Below, piece by piece: positions 1-8,002 of a DNA stretch of 64,000 nucleotides; position 1 is the first letter of the stretch, and each line of letters starts with the position of its first letter. The DNA is from Actinomadura violacea (GTDB lineage: Bacteria > Actinomycetota > Actinomycetes > Streptosporangiales > Streptosporangiaceae), in NCBI RefSeq assembly GCF_017573465.1, contig NZ_JAGEPF010000022.1, positions 124,001 through 188,000 of the forward strand, in the 5' to 3' direction. Made by a program: the position numbers and the translations under genes. Under the pieces are notes generated by a model. The model was not told the origin of the DNA, did not search any database, and saw only the letters and a program-made list of their open reading frames with translations.

Positions 1-1272
1 GATCAGCCCCCCGAGCACCGTCCCGAGGTCGGCGCCGGACGGCCACGCGAAGTCGGCGTGCACCTCGATGTCGTCCTCGACGTACACCGGCCGCCCGGTG
101 GGCAGCGGCCCCGGGCCCGCCGAGCGCAGCAGCGTCGCCGCGTCGTCCTCGGCCTCCTGGGCGGCCGCGCTGCCCGCCTCGAACGGGTTGACGCCGAGCA
201 GCCACCCGGCGACGGCCGTCGCGTACTCCCAGAGCACGAACTGCGCGCCGAGCGGCGCCCACACCGAGGTGTCGGCCTCCTCCTGCGCCGCCGACCGCGG
301 ATTGATCGACACCCCGTGCAGGTCGGGGAAGCCGCCCTTGCCGCCCGGCGGCTCGAACGCCAGCACGCCGCGGCCCCGCTTGCCGGTGCCGACCGCCAGC
401 AGCTGCGCGATCCAGGCGCTGAGCGCCCCGGGCCCGCCGGGCTCGCGCAGCACCACCTTGTCGCGGGTGACGCCGCCCGGCCCCTGCTGGGCGCAGCCGC
501 CGAGGACGGCGCCGAGCAGCAGCCCCGGGTTGTCCTCGTCCTTGGCCAGCGACGGCACCAGCGACGCCGCCTCCTCCAGCAGCCGCCCCGCGTCGGCGCC
601 CGCCAGCACCGCCGGGACGAGCCCGTACGCCGACAGCGCGCCGAAGTGCCCGGGCAGGTACGGGTCGGTGAGCCCGATCCGGTAGCCGCACTGGCGGGCG
701 AAGTCGTGCAGCGGGCTGCCGTGGTCGGTGATCACCAGGAAGCGGCCCGCGATCTCGCGCTCGGACAGGCCCCGCTCGCGGAACGCGCCCGCGAAGATCC
801 GCCGGTAGGCGTCGCCCTCCAGCGACACGCCCGCCTTGCTGGCCAGCACGACCAGCGTCCGGTCCAGCCGCTCGAGCGCGAACGCCAGCGCGGCGGTGTC
901 ACTGCCGTCCAGCACGGTCAGCCCGCCCGCCGGGCCGGGCGGCGCGCCGCCCCCGCCGGCGAGGGCGGGCGCGTGCGCCTCCATGATCGCCTGGGCGGCG
1001 AGGCTCTCCGCGCCCACCCCGATCAGCACGATGTGGTCCAGGCCGGAGTAGCGCGCCTCGGCGACCATCCCGTCCACCTGCTTGAGCAGCCCGCGCGAGG
1101 CGAACGGCAGGTCGAGCCAGCCCAGCCTGCTGTGGTCGACCGCGCGCCGCCCCCACAGCCGCGGGTCCTTCGCGGCGAGCGCGCCCGGAACGCCGCAGCC
1201 GACGAGGTAGTCCCTCGCCTGCAGCGCCGAGTCGAGCACGTCGCCGCGCGTCAGTACGTCGAATCCGGACAC
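1..1272 (-). CDS. Second phosphoglucose-isomerase-like (SIS fold) protein, C-terminus cut by window edge
   Basis: This gene reads leftward from a GTG at 1272 and stays open for 424 codons to the window edge, so the C-terminus is missing. A GGAGG-type ribosome site lies about 6 bases before the GTG. The product resembles the actinobacterial SIS-type glucose-6-phosphate isomerase encoded just upstream: both share LWG near residue 40, DRTLVV, GLVPA-type segments, LGAQF.LWEYA and GV.PF. Motifs I associate with activity are altered. The glycine loop reads GVGAES instead of GMGGSS, the usual GGRY arginine signature reads GHFGAL with His for Arg, and the segment expected to end in AES-TGK reads AVG-TGK, without the catalytic-type Glu. 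It is the last gene of the tkt-tal-pgi block seen here; zwf and opcA are expected beyond the edge. It may be a non-catalytic partner or an enzyme with changed specificity. Confidence 0.75.
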   Translation of the reverse strand, partial: MSGFDVLTRGDVLDSALQARDYLVGCGVPGALAAKDPRLWGRRAVDHSRLGWLDLPFASRGLLKQVDGMVAEARYSGLDHIVLIGVGAESLAAQAIMEAHAPALAGGGGAPPGPAGGLTVLDGSDTAALAFALERLDRTLVVLASKAGVSLEGDAYRRIFAGAFRERGLSEREIAGRFLVITDHGSPLHDFARQCGYRIGLTDPYLPGHFGALSAYGLVPAVLAGADAGRLLEEAASLVPSLAKDEDNPGLLLGAVLGGCAQQGPGGVTRDKVVLREPGGPGALSAWIAQLLAVGTGKRGRGVLAFEPPGGKGGFPDLHGVSINPRSAAQEEADTSVWAPLGAQFVLWEYATAVAGWLLGVNPFEAGSAAAQEAEDDAATLLRSAGPGPLPTGRPVYVEDDIEVHADFAWPSGADLGTVLGGLI

Positions 1273-1331
1273 GCTTCCCTCCTGCCCCCTATCGTTTCAG
1301 GAGAGAAAGGGCATCCGCGACCATCTCCATC

Positions 1332-1371
1332 GATCTTCTGCCTCCGGTTGCCGAACCGGACGCGGAAGATC
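1332..1371 (-). other. Nested inverted repeat between the two pgi-like genes
   Basis: GATCTTC (1332-1338) pairs with GAAGATC (1365-1371), and inside it CCGGTT (1344-1349) pairs with AACCGG (1354-1359). The right arm overlaps the stop codon of the upstream pgi-like gene. No T-tract follows on the minus strand. It could attenuate or process the transcript so that the two paralogs are expressed at different levels. Confidence 0.45.
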
Positions 1372-3040
1372 AGCCGAGCGCGTCGATCAGCTGCGCGACG
1401 CCCTCGGCGCGGTCGCGCAGATGGAGCCGGAACGCCGGACGGCCGAGCGAGCGCAGCACCCGCTGGTCGCCGAACGCCTGCGCCAGCTGCAGCTCGCCGA
1501 GCGTGAAGGGCCGTCCGGGCACCGGGACGTCGTCGGTCACCGCGCCCGTGACCTGCAGGAACGTGCCGTTGCGCGGCCCGCCCTTGTGGTACTGGCCGGT
1601 CGCGTGCAGGTACCGCGGGCCCCAGCCGAACGTGACCGGCGCCGGATGGCGGCGCAGCCCGGCGCCCCGGGCCGCCAGCAGCGGCCGCAGCCCGGCGGCC
1701 GCCGCGTCCCCGGAACGGTCCAGATAGGCCAGGACGGCGAGGTAGCCGCGGTCCGGGACGCCCTCAAGGAACGCCTCCAGCGCCTCCGCGAGCGTCTTCG
1801 CGCCGCGCAGCGACTCCTCGGGCGCGTGCACCTCCACCGCGTCCGACACCAGCGCGGGCGGCCGCCGCACGACCGTCGGCGCCGCGCCCTCCTCCGAGCG
1901 CAGCAGCGCCGCCGTCGCCTCCCGCGACTCGCCGACGTCCGGCTCGGCGAACGGGTCGACGCCCATCACCCGGGCGGCCACCGCCACCGCGTACTCCCAC
2001 AGCAGGAACTGCGCGCCGAGCGGGCCCGCCACGCTCGCGCCCGCCTCGCGGCCCGGGCCCGGCTCGTCCGGGCGGCGGCCGAGGATCACCCGCCGCAGGT
2101 CGCCGGTCAGCTCGAAGCCGGGGGACTCCACGCCCTCCACCACGACGGGCAGCAGCCCCCGGCCGTCCTTGCCGAGCGCGCCCGCCACCAGCTGCTCCGC
2201 CCAGCCGGCGAAGCCGTGCAGGCCGGAGCCGTGGTCGGCGATGACGAGCTTGTCGCGGCCGCCGAGCGCCGACGAGCCGAGCGCGGCGCCGAGCGCCAGC
2301 GCCGGGTTGTCGTAGGGCTGGCGCAGCACCCCCGCGAACCGCTCAGCCTCGTCCAGCAGGGCGAGGACGTCCACGCCCGCGAGCGCCGCGGGCACCAGCG
2401 CCGCGGAGCCGAGCGCCCCGAACCGGCCGTCGACGTCGGTCTCGGCCTCCACGAAGTGGTGGCCGACCTCGCGGGCGGCGCGCTCCGGCTCCGACCCGGG
2501 CCCGGCCACCACGACGAAGCGGCGGGCCAGCTCCGCCCGGCCCAGCCCCGCCTCGGCGAACGCCTTCCCGAACACGCGCCGCAGCGACTGCGCCTCGACG
2601 CCGTCGCCCGCGACGACCACGAGGGTCCGGTCGAGGCCGTCGGCCAGGACGCCGGAGACCTCGTGCGGGTCGGTGGAGTCCAGGACGACCATCTCGGCGC
2701 CGGGCCCCCTGCGGGCCGCCGTCCGGTGGATCGTCTCGGCGGCGATCGCGGACCCGCCCGCGCCCACCACCACGATCCGGTCCAGGCCCGCGTCGCGGAA
2801 CCCCTCCGCCGGTCCGGCGAGCCGGGCCGGCAGGGACCGCGAGGTCTCCGGCAGGCCCAGCCAGCCCAGCCGGCGGGCGGCCAGCGGGGCCGCGTCCGGG
2901 CCCCACAGCTTGGCGTTGCGGGACGTCAGCGAGCTCGGCACGCCGTCGGAGGCGAGACGGTCCAGGACCGTCTCGCTCTCGTCGACGACGGCGCCGCGGA
3001 TGGTGACCGAGATCCCCCCGGCGGTCACCACCGACGTCAC
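1370..3040 (-). CDS. pgi: Glucose-6-phosphate isomerase-like SIS protein (556 aa)
   Basis: Full-length protein of the actinobacterial SIS-type phosphoglucose isomerase family, which interconverts glucose-6-phosphate and fructose-6-phosphate. The GTG start at 3040 overlaps the tal stop by four bases (GTGA), so translation is probably coupled. Recognisable parts are the first SIS nucleotide-fold loop GAGGSA, the GRFGAL arginine signature, GWAEQL, the LGAQFLLWEYA segment with GVDPFAEPDV, and a C-terminal QYHKGGPRNG. Two motifs look weak. The SSKSGGT-like phosphate loop reads VAGDGVEA, and the position where I expect Glu in the EQL-x-AES-TGK segment reads AGALGK. Synteny with tkt and tal argues for a sugar-phosphate role, but activity as a canonical isomerase is uncertain. 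See the adjacent paralog. Confidence 0.8.
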   Translation of the reverse strand: MTSVVTAGGISVTIRGAVVDESETVLDRLASDGVPSSLTSRNAKLWGPDAAPLAARRLGWLGLPETSRSLPARLAGPAEGFRDAGLDRIVVVGAGGSAIAAETIHRTAARRGPGAEMVVLDSTDPHEVSGVLADGLDRTLVVVAGDGVEAQSLRRVFGKAFAEAGLGRAELARRFVVVAGPGSEPERAAREVGHHFVEAETDVDGRFGALGSAALVPAALAGVDVLALLDEAERFAGVLRQPYDNPALALGAALGSSALGGRDKLVIADHGSGLHGFAGWAEQLVAGALGKDGRGLLPVVVEGVESPGFELTGDLRRVILGRRPDEPGPGREAGASVAGPLGAQFLLWEYAVAVAARVMGVDPFAEPDVGESREATAALLRSEEGAAPTVVRRPPALVSDAVEVHAPEESLRGAKTLAEALEAFLEGVPDRGYLAVLAYLDRSGDAAAAGLRPLLAARGAGLRRHPAPVTFGWGPRYLHATGQYHKGGPRNGTFLQVTGAVTDDVPVPGRPFTLGELQLAQAFGDQRVLRSLGRPAFRLHLRDRAEGVAQLIDALG

Positions 3041-4146
3041 GCGCTCTTGTCCTTCAGCTCGCCCTCGATGGAGCCGAGCAGCTCCTTCCAGGACGCCTCG
3101 AACTTCTCGACGCCCTCCTCCTCGAGGACCCGCACGACGTCGTCGTAGTCGACGCCCGCGTCCTTGAGCGCCGCCATGTGCGCGCGGGCGTCGTCATAGG
3201 CGCCCCGGACGGTGTCGCCGCGCAGCTGCCCGTGGTCGGCCTCCGCCACCAGCGTCGCCTCCGGCATGGTGTTGACCGTGCCGGGGGCCACCAGCTCGTC
3301 CACGTACAGGGTGTCGGCCAGGTCCGGGTCCTTCACGCCGGTCGAGGCCCACAGCGGACGCTGCGGGCGGGCGCCCGCGTCCTTCAGCGCCTTCCACCGG
3401 TCGGTGCCGAAATTCTCCTCGTACAGCGCGTACGCCAGCCGCGCGTTCGCCAGGCCGGCCTTGGACCGCAGGGCCTTGGCCTCGTCCGAGCCGACCTTGT
3501 CGAGCCGCTTGTCGATCTCGGTGTCGACCCGGCTGACGAAGAACGACGCCACCGACGCGATCTTCGACAGGTCGTGCCCGTTCGCCCGGGCCTTCTCCAG
3601 GCCCTCGAAGAACGCGTCGATCACCTTGCCGTAGCGCTCCAGCGAGAAGATCAGCGTCACGTTCACGCTGATGCCCTGCGCCAGCGTCTGGGCGATCGCC
3701 GGCAGGCCCTCCTCGGTCGCCGGGATCTTGATGAACAGGTTCGGCCGGTCCACCATCCACCACAGCGCGCGCGCCTCGGCCACCGTCTTCTCGGTCTCGC
3801 GGGCCAGCCGCGGGTCGACCTCGATCGACACCCGGCCGTCCAGGCCGTCGGTCCGGTCGTAGACGGGGCGCAGCACGTCGCAGCCCCAGCGGATGTCGTA
3901 GGTGGTGATCGCGCGGGACGCCTCCTCGACGTCCACGCCGCGCACCGCCAGGTCGCGGACCTGCTCGTCGTAGGCGCTGCCCTTGCTCAGCGCCTTGGCG
4001 AAGATCGTCGGGTTGGAGGTGACGCCGACGACGTGCTTGTCCTTGACCAGCTGCTCCAGGTTCCCGGTGCGCAGCCGCTCCCGGCTGATGTCGTCCAGCC
4101 AGATCGACACGCCCTCGTCCGAGAGCGCCTTCAGGATGTCACTCAT
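3037..4146 (-). CDS. tal: Transaldolase
   Basis: Transfers dihydroxyacetone units between sugar phosphates in the non-oxidative pentose phosphate pathway. At 369 residues it has the usual length of the long actinobacterial TalB/TalA form. Visible motifs are the N-terminal SIWLDDISRERL, GVTSNPTIF near residue 45, and the Schiff-base lysine K140 in FIKIPAT. VNVTLIFS and VASFFVSRVDTEID follow, then WASTGVKD. The ATG at 4146 follows an AGAAAGCG stretch close to the start. It lies 80 bases after tkt, and its stop overlaps the start of pgi, indicating a tkt-tal-pgi operon. Nothing about it is unusual. Confidence 0.95.
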   Translation of the reverse strand: MSDILKALSDEGVSIWLDDISRERLRTGNLEQLVKDKHVVGVTSNPTIFAKALSKGSAYDEQVRDLAVRGVDVEEASRAITTYDIRWGCDVLRPVYDRTDGLDGRVSIEVDPRLARETEKTVAEARALWWMVDRPNLFIKIPATEEGLPAIAQTLAQGISVNVTLIFSLERYGKVIDAFFEGLEKARANGHDLSKIASVASFFVSRVDTEIDKRLDKVGSDEAKALRSKAGLANARLAYALYEENFGTDRWKALKDAGARPQRPLWASTGVKDPDLADTLYVDELVAPGTVNTMPEATLVAEADHGQLRGDTVRGAYDDARAHMAALKDAGVDYDDVVRVLEEEGVEKFEASWKELLGSIEGELKDKSA

Positions 4147-4226
4147 CGCTTTCTCCTCGTCGTCGAGTTCCGCGGGGGGGTCGGCCGCGCCGGCCCGGTC
4201 CGCCGGGGGCGGACCGGGCCGCCGGC

Positions 4227-6353
4227 CTAGTTGCCGGTGGTCTCGCCGCGCCCGGCGCCCGGCGCCGCGGACCTGATCAGGCTGGCCTTCGCCGCCGCCA
4301 CGATCCGCTCGGCGGTGATGCCGAACTGCTCGAACAGCGTCTTGTAGTCGGCGGACGCGCCGAAGTGCTCCAGGCTCACCGGGACGCCGCAGTCGCCGAT
4401 GAACGCGCGCCAGCCGAGCGCGATCCCGGCCTCCACCGACACGCGCGCGCGCACGCCCGGCGGCAGCACCTGCTGCTTGTAGGCGTCGGTCTGCTCCTCG
4501 AACCACTCCACGCACGGCATCGACACGACCCGGGTCGGGGTGCCCTCGGCCTGCAGTGTCTCCCGCGCCTCCAGCGCGAGCTGCACCTCGCTGCCGGTCG
4601 CGATGATGATCACCTCGGGGTGGCCGCCCTCGGCGTCCACCAGCACGTAGCCGCCCTTGGCGACGCCGTCGGCGGAGGCGATCGCGCCGTCGCGCTCCAG
4701 CGTCGGCAGCTTCTGGCGGCTCAGCGCGAGGCCCGCCGGGCGGTCGCCGTGCTCCAGCACGGTCCGCCACGCGACCGCCGTCTCGTTGGCGTCCGCGGGG
4801 CGCACCACGTCCAGCCCGGGGATCGCCCGCAGCGCCCACAGGTGCTCGACCGGCTGGTGCGTCGGGCCGTCCTCGCCGAGGCCGATGGAGTCGTGCGTCC
4901 ACACGTAGGTGACCGGCAGCCTCATCAGCGCCGCGAGCCGGACCGCCGGCCGCATGTAGTCGCTGAAGATCAGGAACGTGCCCGCGTACGGGCGGGTGCC
5001 GCCGTGCAGCGCGATGCCGTTGCAGATCGCGCCCATCGCGTGCTCGCGGACGCCGAAGTGCAGCGTCCGGCCGTACCGGTCGCCGGGGAACTCCTTGGTC
5101 TGGAACTCCTCGGGGATGAAGGACGGCTGGCCCTTCATCGTGGTGTTGTTGCTCTCGGCGAGGTCGGCCGACCCGCCCCACAGCTCCGGCAGCACCGGCG
5201 CCAGCGCCGTCAGCACCTCGCCGGACGCCGCGCGCGTCGCCAGGTCCTTGCCGGCGGCGAACTCCGGCAGGCTCGTCTCCCAGCCGGCCGGCAGCCGGCG
5301 CGCGCCGATCCGGTCGAACTCGGCGGCGCGCTCGGGGTTCGCCGACCGCCACGCCTGGTACGCCTTCTCCCAGCGCTCGTGCTGCGCCCGGCCCCGGTCG
5401 CAGACCTCGCGGGCGTGCGCCAGCACCTCGTCGGGGACGAGGAACGACTCGGCCGGGTCCAGGCCGAGGATCCGCTTGGTCGCGGCGACCTCGTCGGCGC
5501 CGATCGCCGAACCGTGGATCTTGCCGGTGTTCTTCTTGTTCGGCGCCGGCCAGCCGATGATCGTGCGCAGCGCGATGAACGAGGGCCGGGCCGTCTCGGC
5601 CTTGGCCGCCGCGAACGCCTCCGCCAGCGCGGCCACGTTCTCCTCGTAGTCGCCGTTGACGGTCCAGTCGACGTGGTGGACGTCCCAGCCGTACGCCTCG
5701 TAGCGGGCCCGCACGTCCTCCGACAGCGCGATCGCGGTGTCGTCCTCGATCGAGATGTGGTTGTCGTCGTACATCAGGATCAGGTTGCCGAGCCGCTGGT
5801 GGCCCGCCAGGGCGCTCGCCTCGTGGCTGATGCCCTCCTCGATGTCGCCGTCGGACGCGAACGCCCAGATGGTGTGGTCGAAGGGGGACTCGCCCGCCGG
5901 CGCGTCCGGGTCGAACAGGCCGCGCTCGCGGCGGGCGGCCATCGCCATCCCCACCGCGTTCGCGATGCCCTGGCCCAGCGGCCCGGTGGTGGTCTCCACG
6001 CCCGCGGTGTGCCCGTGCTCGGGGTGGCCCGGGGTGAGGCTGCCCCACTTGCGCAGCGACTTCAGGTCGTCCAGCGTCAGCGGGTAGCCCGAAAGGTAGA
6101 GCTGGATGTAAAGGGTCAGGCTGGAGTGCCCGCAGGACAGGACGAACCTGTCCCGGCCGGCCCAGTCCGGGTCCGTCGGGTCGTGCCGAAGGAACCGCTG
6201 GAACAGAAGGTAGGCGGCCGGCGCAAGGCTCATGGCCGTACCGGGGTGGCCGGAGCCCGCCTCCTCGACCGCGTCCATGGCGAGGGCGCGGATGACGTCC
6301 ACCGCCCGCTTGTCCAGGTCGGACCATTCAAACGTGCTGCTGTCCCTGCTCAC
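4227..6353 (-). CDS. tkt: Transketolase
   Basis: Thiamine-diphosphate enzyme that moves two-carbon ketol units in the pentose phosphate pathway. The product is 708 residues, normal for the family. Seen in order: SGHPGTAMS with the conserved His36, GPLGQGIANAVG, the metal/TPP motif region ASDGDIEEG with the following DDN, the pyrimidine-domain GVREHAMG holding the catalytic Glu, and the WTHDSIGLGEDGPTHQPVEHL loop. The chosen GTG at 6353 has GAGAGGAG about 11 bases upstream. It is the first gene of the minus-strand tkt-tal-pgi block and is divergent from ctaB, a typical actinobacterial neighbourhood. Confidence 0.96.
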   Translation of the reverse strand: MSRDSSTFEWSDLDKRAVDVIRALAMDAVEEAGSGHPGTAMSLAPAAYLLFQRFLRHDPTDPDWAGRDRFVLSCGHSSLTLYIQLYLSGYPLTLDDLKSLRKWGSLTPGHPEHGHTAGVETTTGPLGQGIANAVGMAMAARRERGLFDPDAPAGESPFDHTIWAFASDGDIEEGISHEASALAGHQRLGNLILMYDDNHISIEDDTAIALSEDVRARYEAYGWDVHHVDWTVNGDYEENVAALAEAFAAAKAETARPSFIALRTIIGWPAPNKKNTGKIHGSAIGADEVAATKRILGLDPAESFLVPDEVLAHAREVCDRGRAQHERWEKAYQAWRSANPERAAEFDRIGARRLPAGWETSLPEFAAGKDLATRAASGEVLTALAPVLPELWGGSADLAESNNTTMKGQPSFIPEEFQTKEFPGDRYGRTLHFGVREHAMGAICNGIALHGGTRPYAGTFLIFSDYMRPAVRLAALMRLPVTYVWTHDSIGLGEDGPTHQPVEHLWALRAIPGLDVVRPADANETAVAWRTVLEHGDRPAGLALSRQKLPTLERDGAIASADGVAKGGYVLVDAEGGHPEVIIIATGSEVQLALEARETLQAEGTPTRVVSMPCVEWFEEQTDAYKQQVLPPGVRARVSVEAGIALGWRAFIGDCGVPVSLEHFGASADYKTLFEQFGITAERIVAAAKASLIRSAAPGAGRGETTGN

Positions 6354-6933
6354 GGAACGCCAGGCTCCTCTCGAACCGCTGTCGTACAGAGTTCATTAGC
6401 GATGTGCCGCCGCGCGGCATGACCGGCGCACGTGCCGCGGCCCCCTGTTGCCGCAACGTCCGGCGGCGCCGTCCGTCTTCCCTCGGGCCCCCTTGCGGCC
6501 ACCTTCCGTGGCCTCGCGAAGATCATGCCGCGCCCTCGGCGAGCCTATCGCGCGGGCGGGCCGCCGCAGGCGAGAGCGCGAACACGGCGAAACGCCGCCG
6601 CCGCCCGCGCCAGGCCCGCGCCGCTTCCCTGCACCCTTGCCCGATCGGTTCGCGGGCTAACCCCCCGCGCGGGGGATACCGAGGGGGGAACGGGTTTGCG
6701 CCCCCGCGCCCGGGGGACGGCCCCGGGAATGGGTCCTGCGCACGGGCTCCGGCGCGTCCGGTGCCCCGGTGCACGCCCCTGGCAGGGGTCGGACTACAGT
6801 GATTGCGCGGCCGACGACGGGCGGCCGCGGTAGTCGGACCAAGCAGGATCACCAAGCCGAAGTTGCACTCGACCGAGGCCGGCCCGGATCGCGGGGGCGC
6901 CGCCGAGGTGGTACGCGATTTCCTCATGCCTAG
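6354..6933. other. 580-bp divergent intergenic region between tkt and ctaB
   Basis: No convincing gene is present; open frames here are GC-rich shadows without ribosome sites. The stretch holds a short GC palindrome at 6662-6675 (CCCCC-GCGC-GGGGG), a TANNNT-type hexamer TACAGT at 6795-6800 in front of ctaB, and the inverted repeat listed separately. It must carry the promoters for both divergent operons, but no clear -35 element can be assigned. Confidence 0.5.
6787..6840 (+). promoter_or_regulatory. Inverted repeat in the putative ctaB leader
   Basis: GGTC-G-GACTAC (6787-6797) can pair with GTAGTC-G-GACC (6830-6840), ten pairs with a single G/G mismatch. A CGGCC-type GC pairing sits inside. 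The possible -10 hexamer TACAGT (6795-6800) overlaps the left arm, so the element could be an operator for a dimeric regulator or a structured 5' leader about 95 bases before ctaB. Confidence 0.35.
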
Positions 6934-7944
6934 TTGGACGTGGACCCGATTGTGACGGTGCTCAGTAACAAGCGCGGGGTCGAGCTCGACGAGCCGCTCG
7001 ACGAGCGGTCGCCGGGGGCGCCCGCCGCGCCGGAGCCGGTGGCCGAGACGGCCGGCCGGTCGATCGGCGCCAGCGTGCGCGCCTACGTGGCGCTCACCAA
7101 GCCGCGCGTGATCGAGCTGCTCTTGATCACCACGATCCCGGTGATGTTCCTCGCCCAGCGCGGCGTGCCGCCGCTGTCGACGGTGCTGCTGACCTTCTCC
7201 TTCGGGGCGATGTCCGCCGGCGCCGCGAACGCGATCAACTGCTACATCGACCGCGACATCGACGTCAAGATGCGCCGCACCCGGCGCCGCCCGCTGGCCC
7301 GCGCGCAGGTCACCCCGGCCCGCGCGCTGGTGTTCGGGATCACGCTGGCGCTGGTGTCCACGGCCGGGTTCTTCTTCACCGTCAACCCGCTGTCGGCCGC
7401 CGGGTCGCTGTTCGCGATCCTGTTCTACGTCTTCGTCTACTCGCTGCTGCTCAAGCGGCGGACGTCGCAGAACGTGGTGTGGGGCGGCATCGCCGGCTGC
7501 ATGCCCGTCCTCATCGGCTGGACGGCGATCACCAACGGCCTCGCCTGGACGCCGTTCGTGCTGTTCGGCGTCGTGTTCCTGTGGACGCCGCCGCACACCT
7601 GGACGCTCGCGATGCGCTACCGCGAGGACTACGCGGTGGCCAAGGTGCCGATGCTGCCGGTCGTCGCGACCGAGCGCCGCGTCATCACCGAGAGCCTCGT
7701 CTACAGCTACGCCACCGTCGCGTGCTCGCTCGCGCTGTGGCCCGTCGCGGGCATGGGCCCGGTGTACGGGGCCGTCGCCGTCGTCCTCGGCCTGGTCTTC
7801 CTCGGCGAGGGGCACCGGCTGCTGAAGGCCGTCCGCGCGGGCGTGACCGGCGTGCACCTGCGGCCGATGCGCTTCTTCCACCTATCGAACGTGTACCTGG
7901 CGCTGCTGTTCACCGCCGTCGCGGTCGACCCGCTCCTGCACTGA
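6934..7944 (+). CDS. ctaB: Protoheme IX farnesyltransferase (heme O synthase)
   Basis: UbiA-superfamily membrane prenyltransferase that adds farnesyl to heme B to give heme O, the first step to heme A of cytochrome oxidase. The cytosolic N-terminus is followed by YVALTKPRVIELLL, the prenyl-diphosphate/Mg-binding segment NCYIDRDIDVKMRRT with its Asp pair, and the second motif LWTPPHTWTLAM. Seven to nine membrane spans are visible. The start is uncertain: TTG 6934 gives 336 residues, while in-frame GTG codons at 6940, 6952 and 6958 are equally plausible and no ribosome site decides. ctaA lies two genes downstream. Confidence 0.93.
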   Translation: MDVDPIVTVLSNKRGVELDEPLDERSPGAPAAPEPVAETAGRSIGASVRAYVALTKPRVIELLLITTIPVMFLAQRGVPPLSTVLLTFSFGAMSAGAANAINCYIDRDIDVKMRRTRRRPLARAQVTPARALVFGITLALVSTAGFFFTVNPLSAAGSLFAILFYVFVYSLLLKRRTSQNVVWGGIAGCMPVLIGWTAITNGLAWTPFVLFGVVFLWTPPHTWTLAMRYREDYAVAKVPMLPVVATERRVITESLVYSYATVACSLALWPVAGMGPVYGAVAVVLGLVFLGEGHRLLKAVRAGVTGVHLRPMRFFHLSNVYLALLFTAVAVDPLLH

Positions 7945-7990
7945 GCCCCGCCGGACGCGCCGGACCCTCCGGGGACCTGCGCGGACCGGT

Positions 7991-7996
7991 TACGCT
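7991..7996 (+). promoter_or_regulatory. Putative -10 hexamer TACGCT of a leaderless prsW transcript
   Basis: TACGCT is followed by exactly six bases and then the ATG at 8003. This TANNNT-N6-start arrangement is typical of leaderless actinobacterial genes. No ribosome site is present. Confidence 0.45.
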
Positions 7997-8002
7997 CACG
8001 TC

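Noticed and set aside
58..3148. Long plus-strand frames of 482 and 575 codons opposite the pgi-like genes
   Set aside because: Arg/Gln/His/Pro-rich translations typical of antisense frames in GC-rich DNA, without domains or ribosome sites; the minus strand holds clear homologs.
3037..6327. Apparent 1096-residue protein ending in transaldolase
   Set aside because: Its first two thirds are an out-of-frame reading of tkt; the true tal start is the ATG at 4146. No fusion exists.
4365..6422. 685-codon plus-strand frame
   Set aside because: Mirror of tkt codons; low-complexity Arg/Val/Ala composition and no recognisable motif.
6404..6833. Small plus-strand frames between tkt and ctaB
   Set aside because: Overlapping Arg/Pro/Ala-rich frames in all phases without ribosome sites; typical of random GC-rich sequence.
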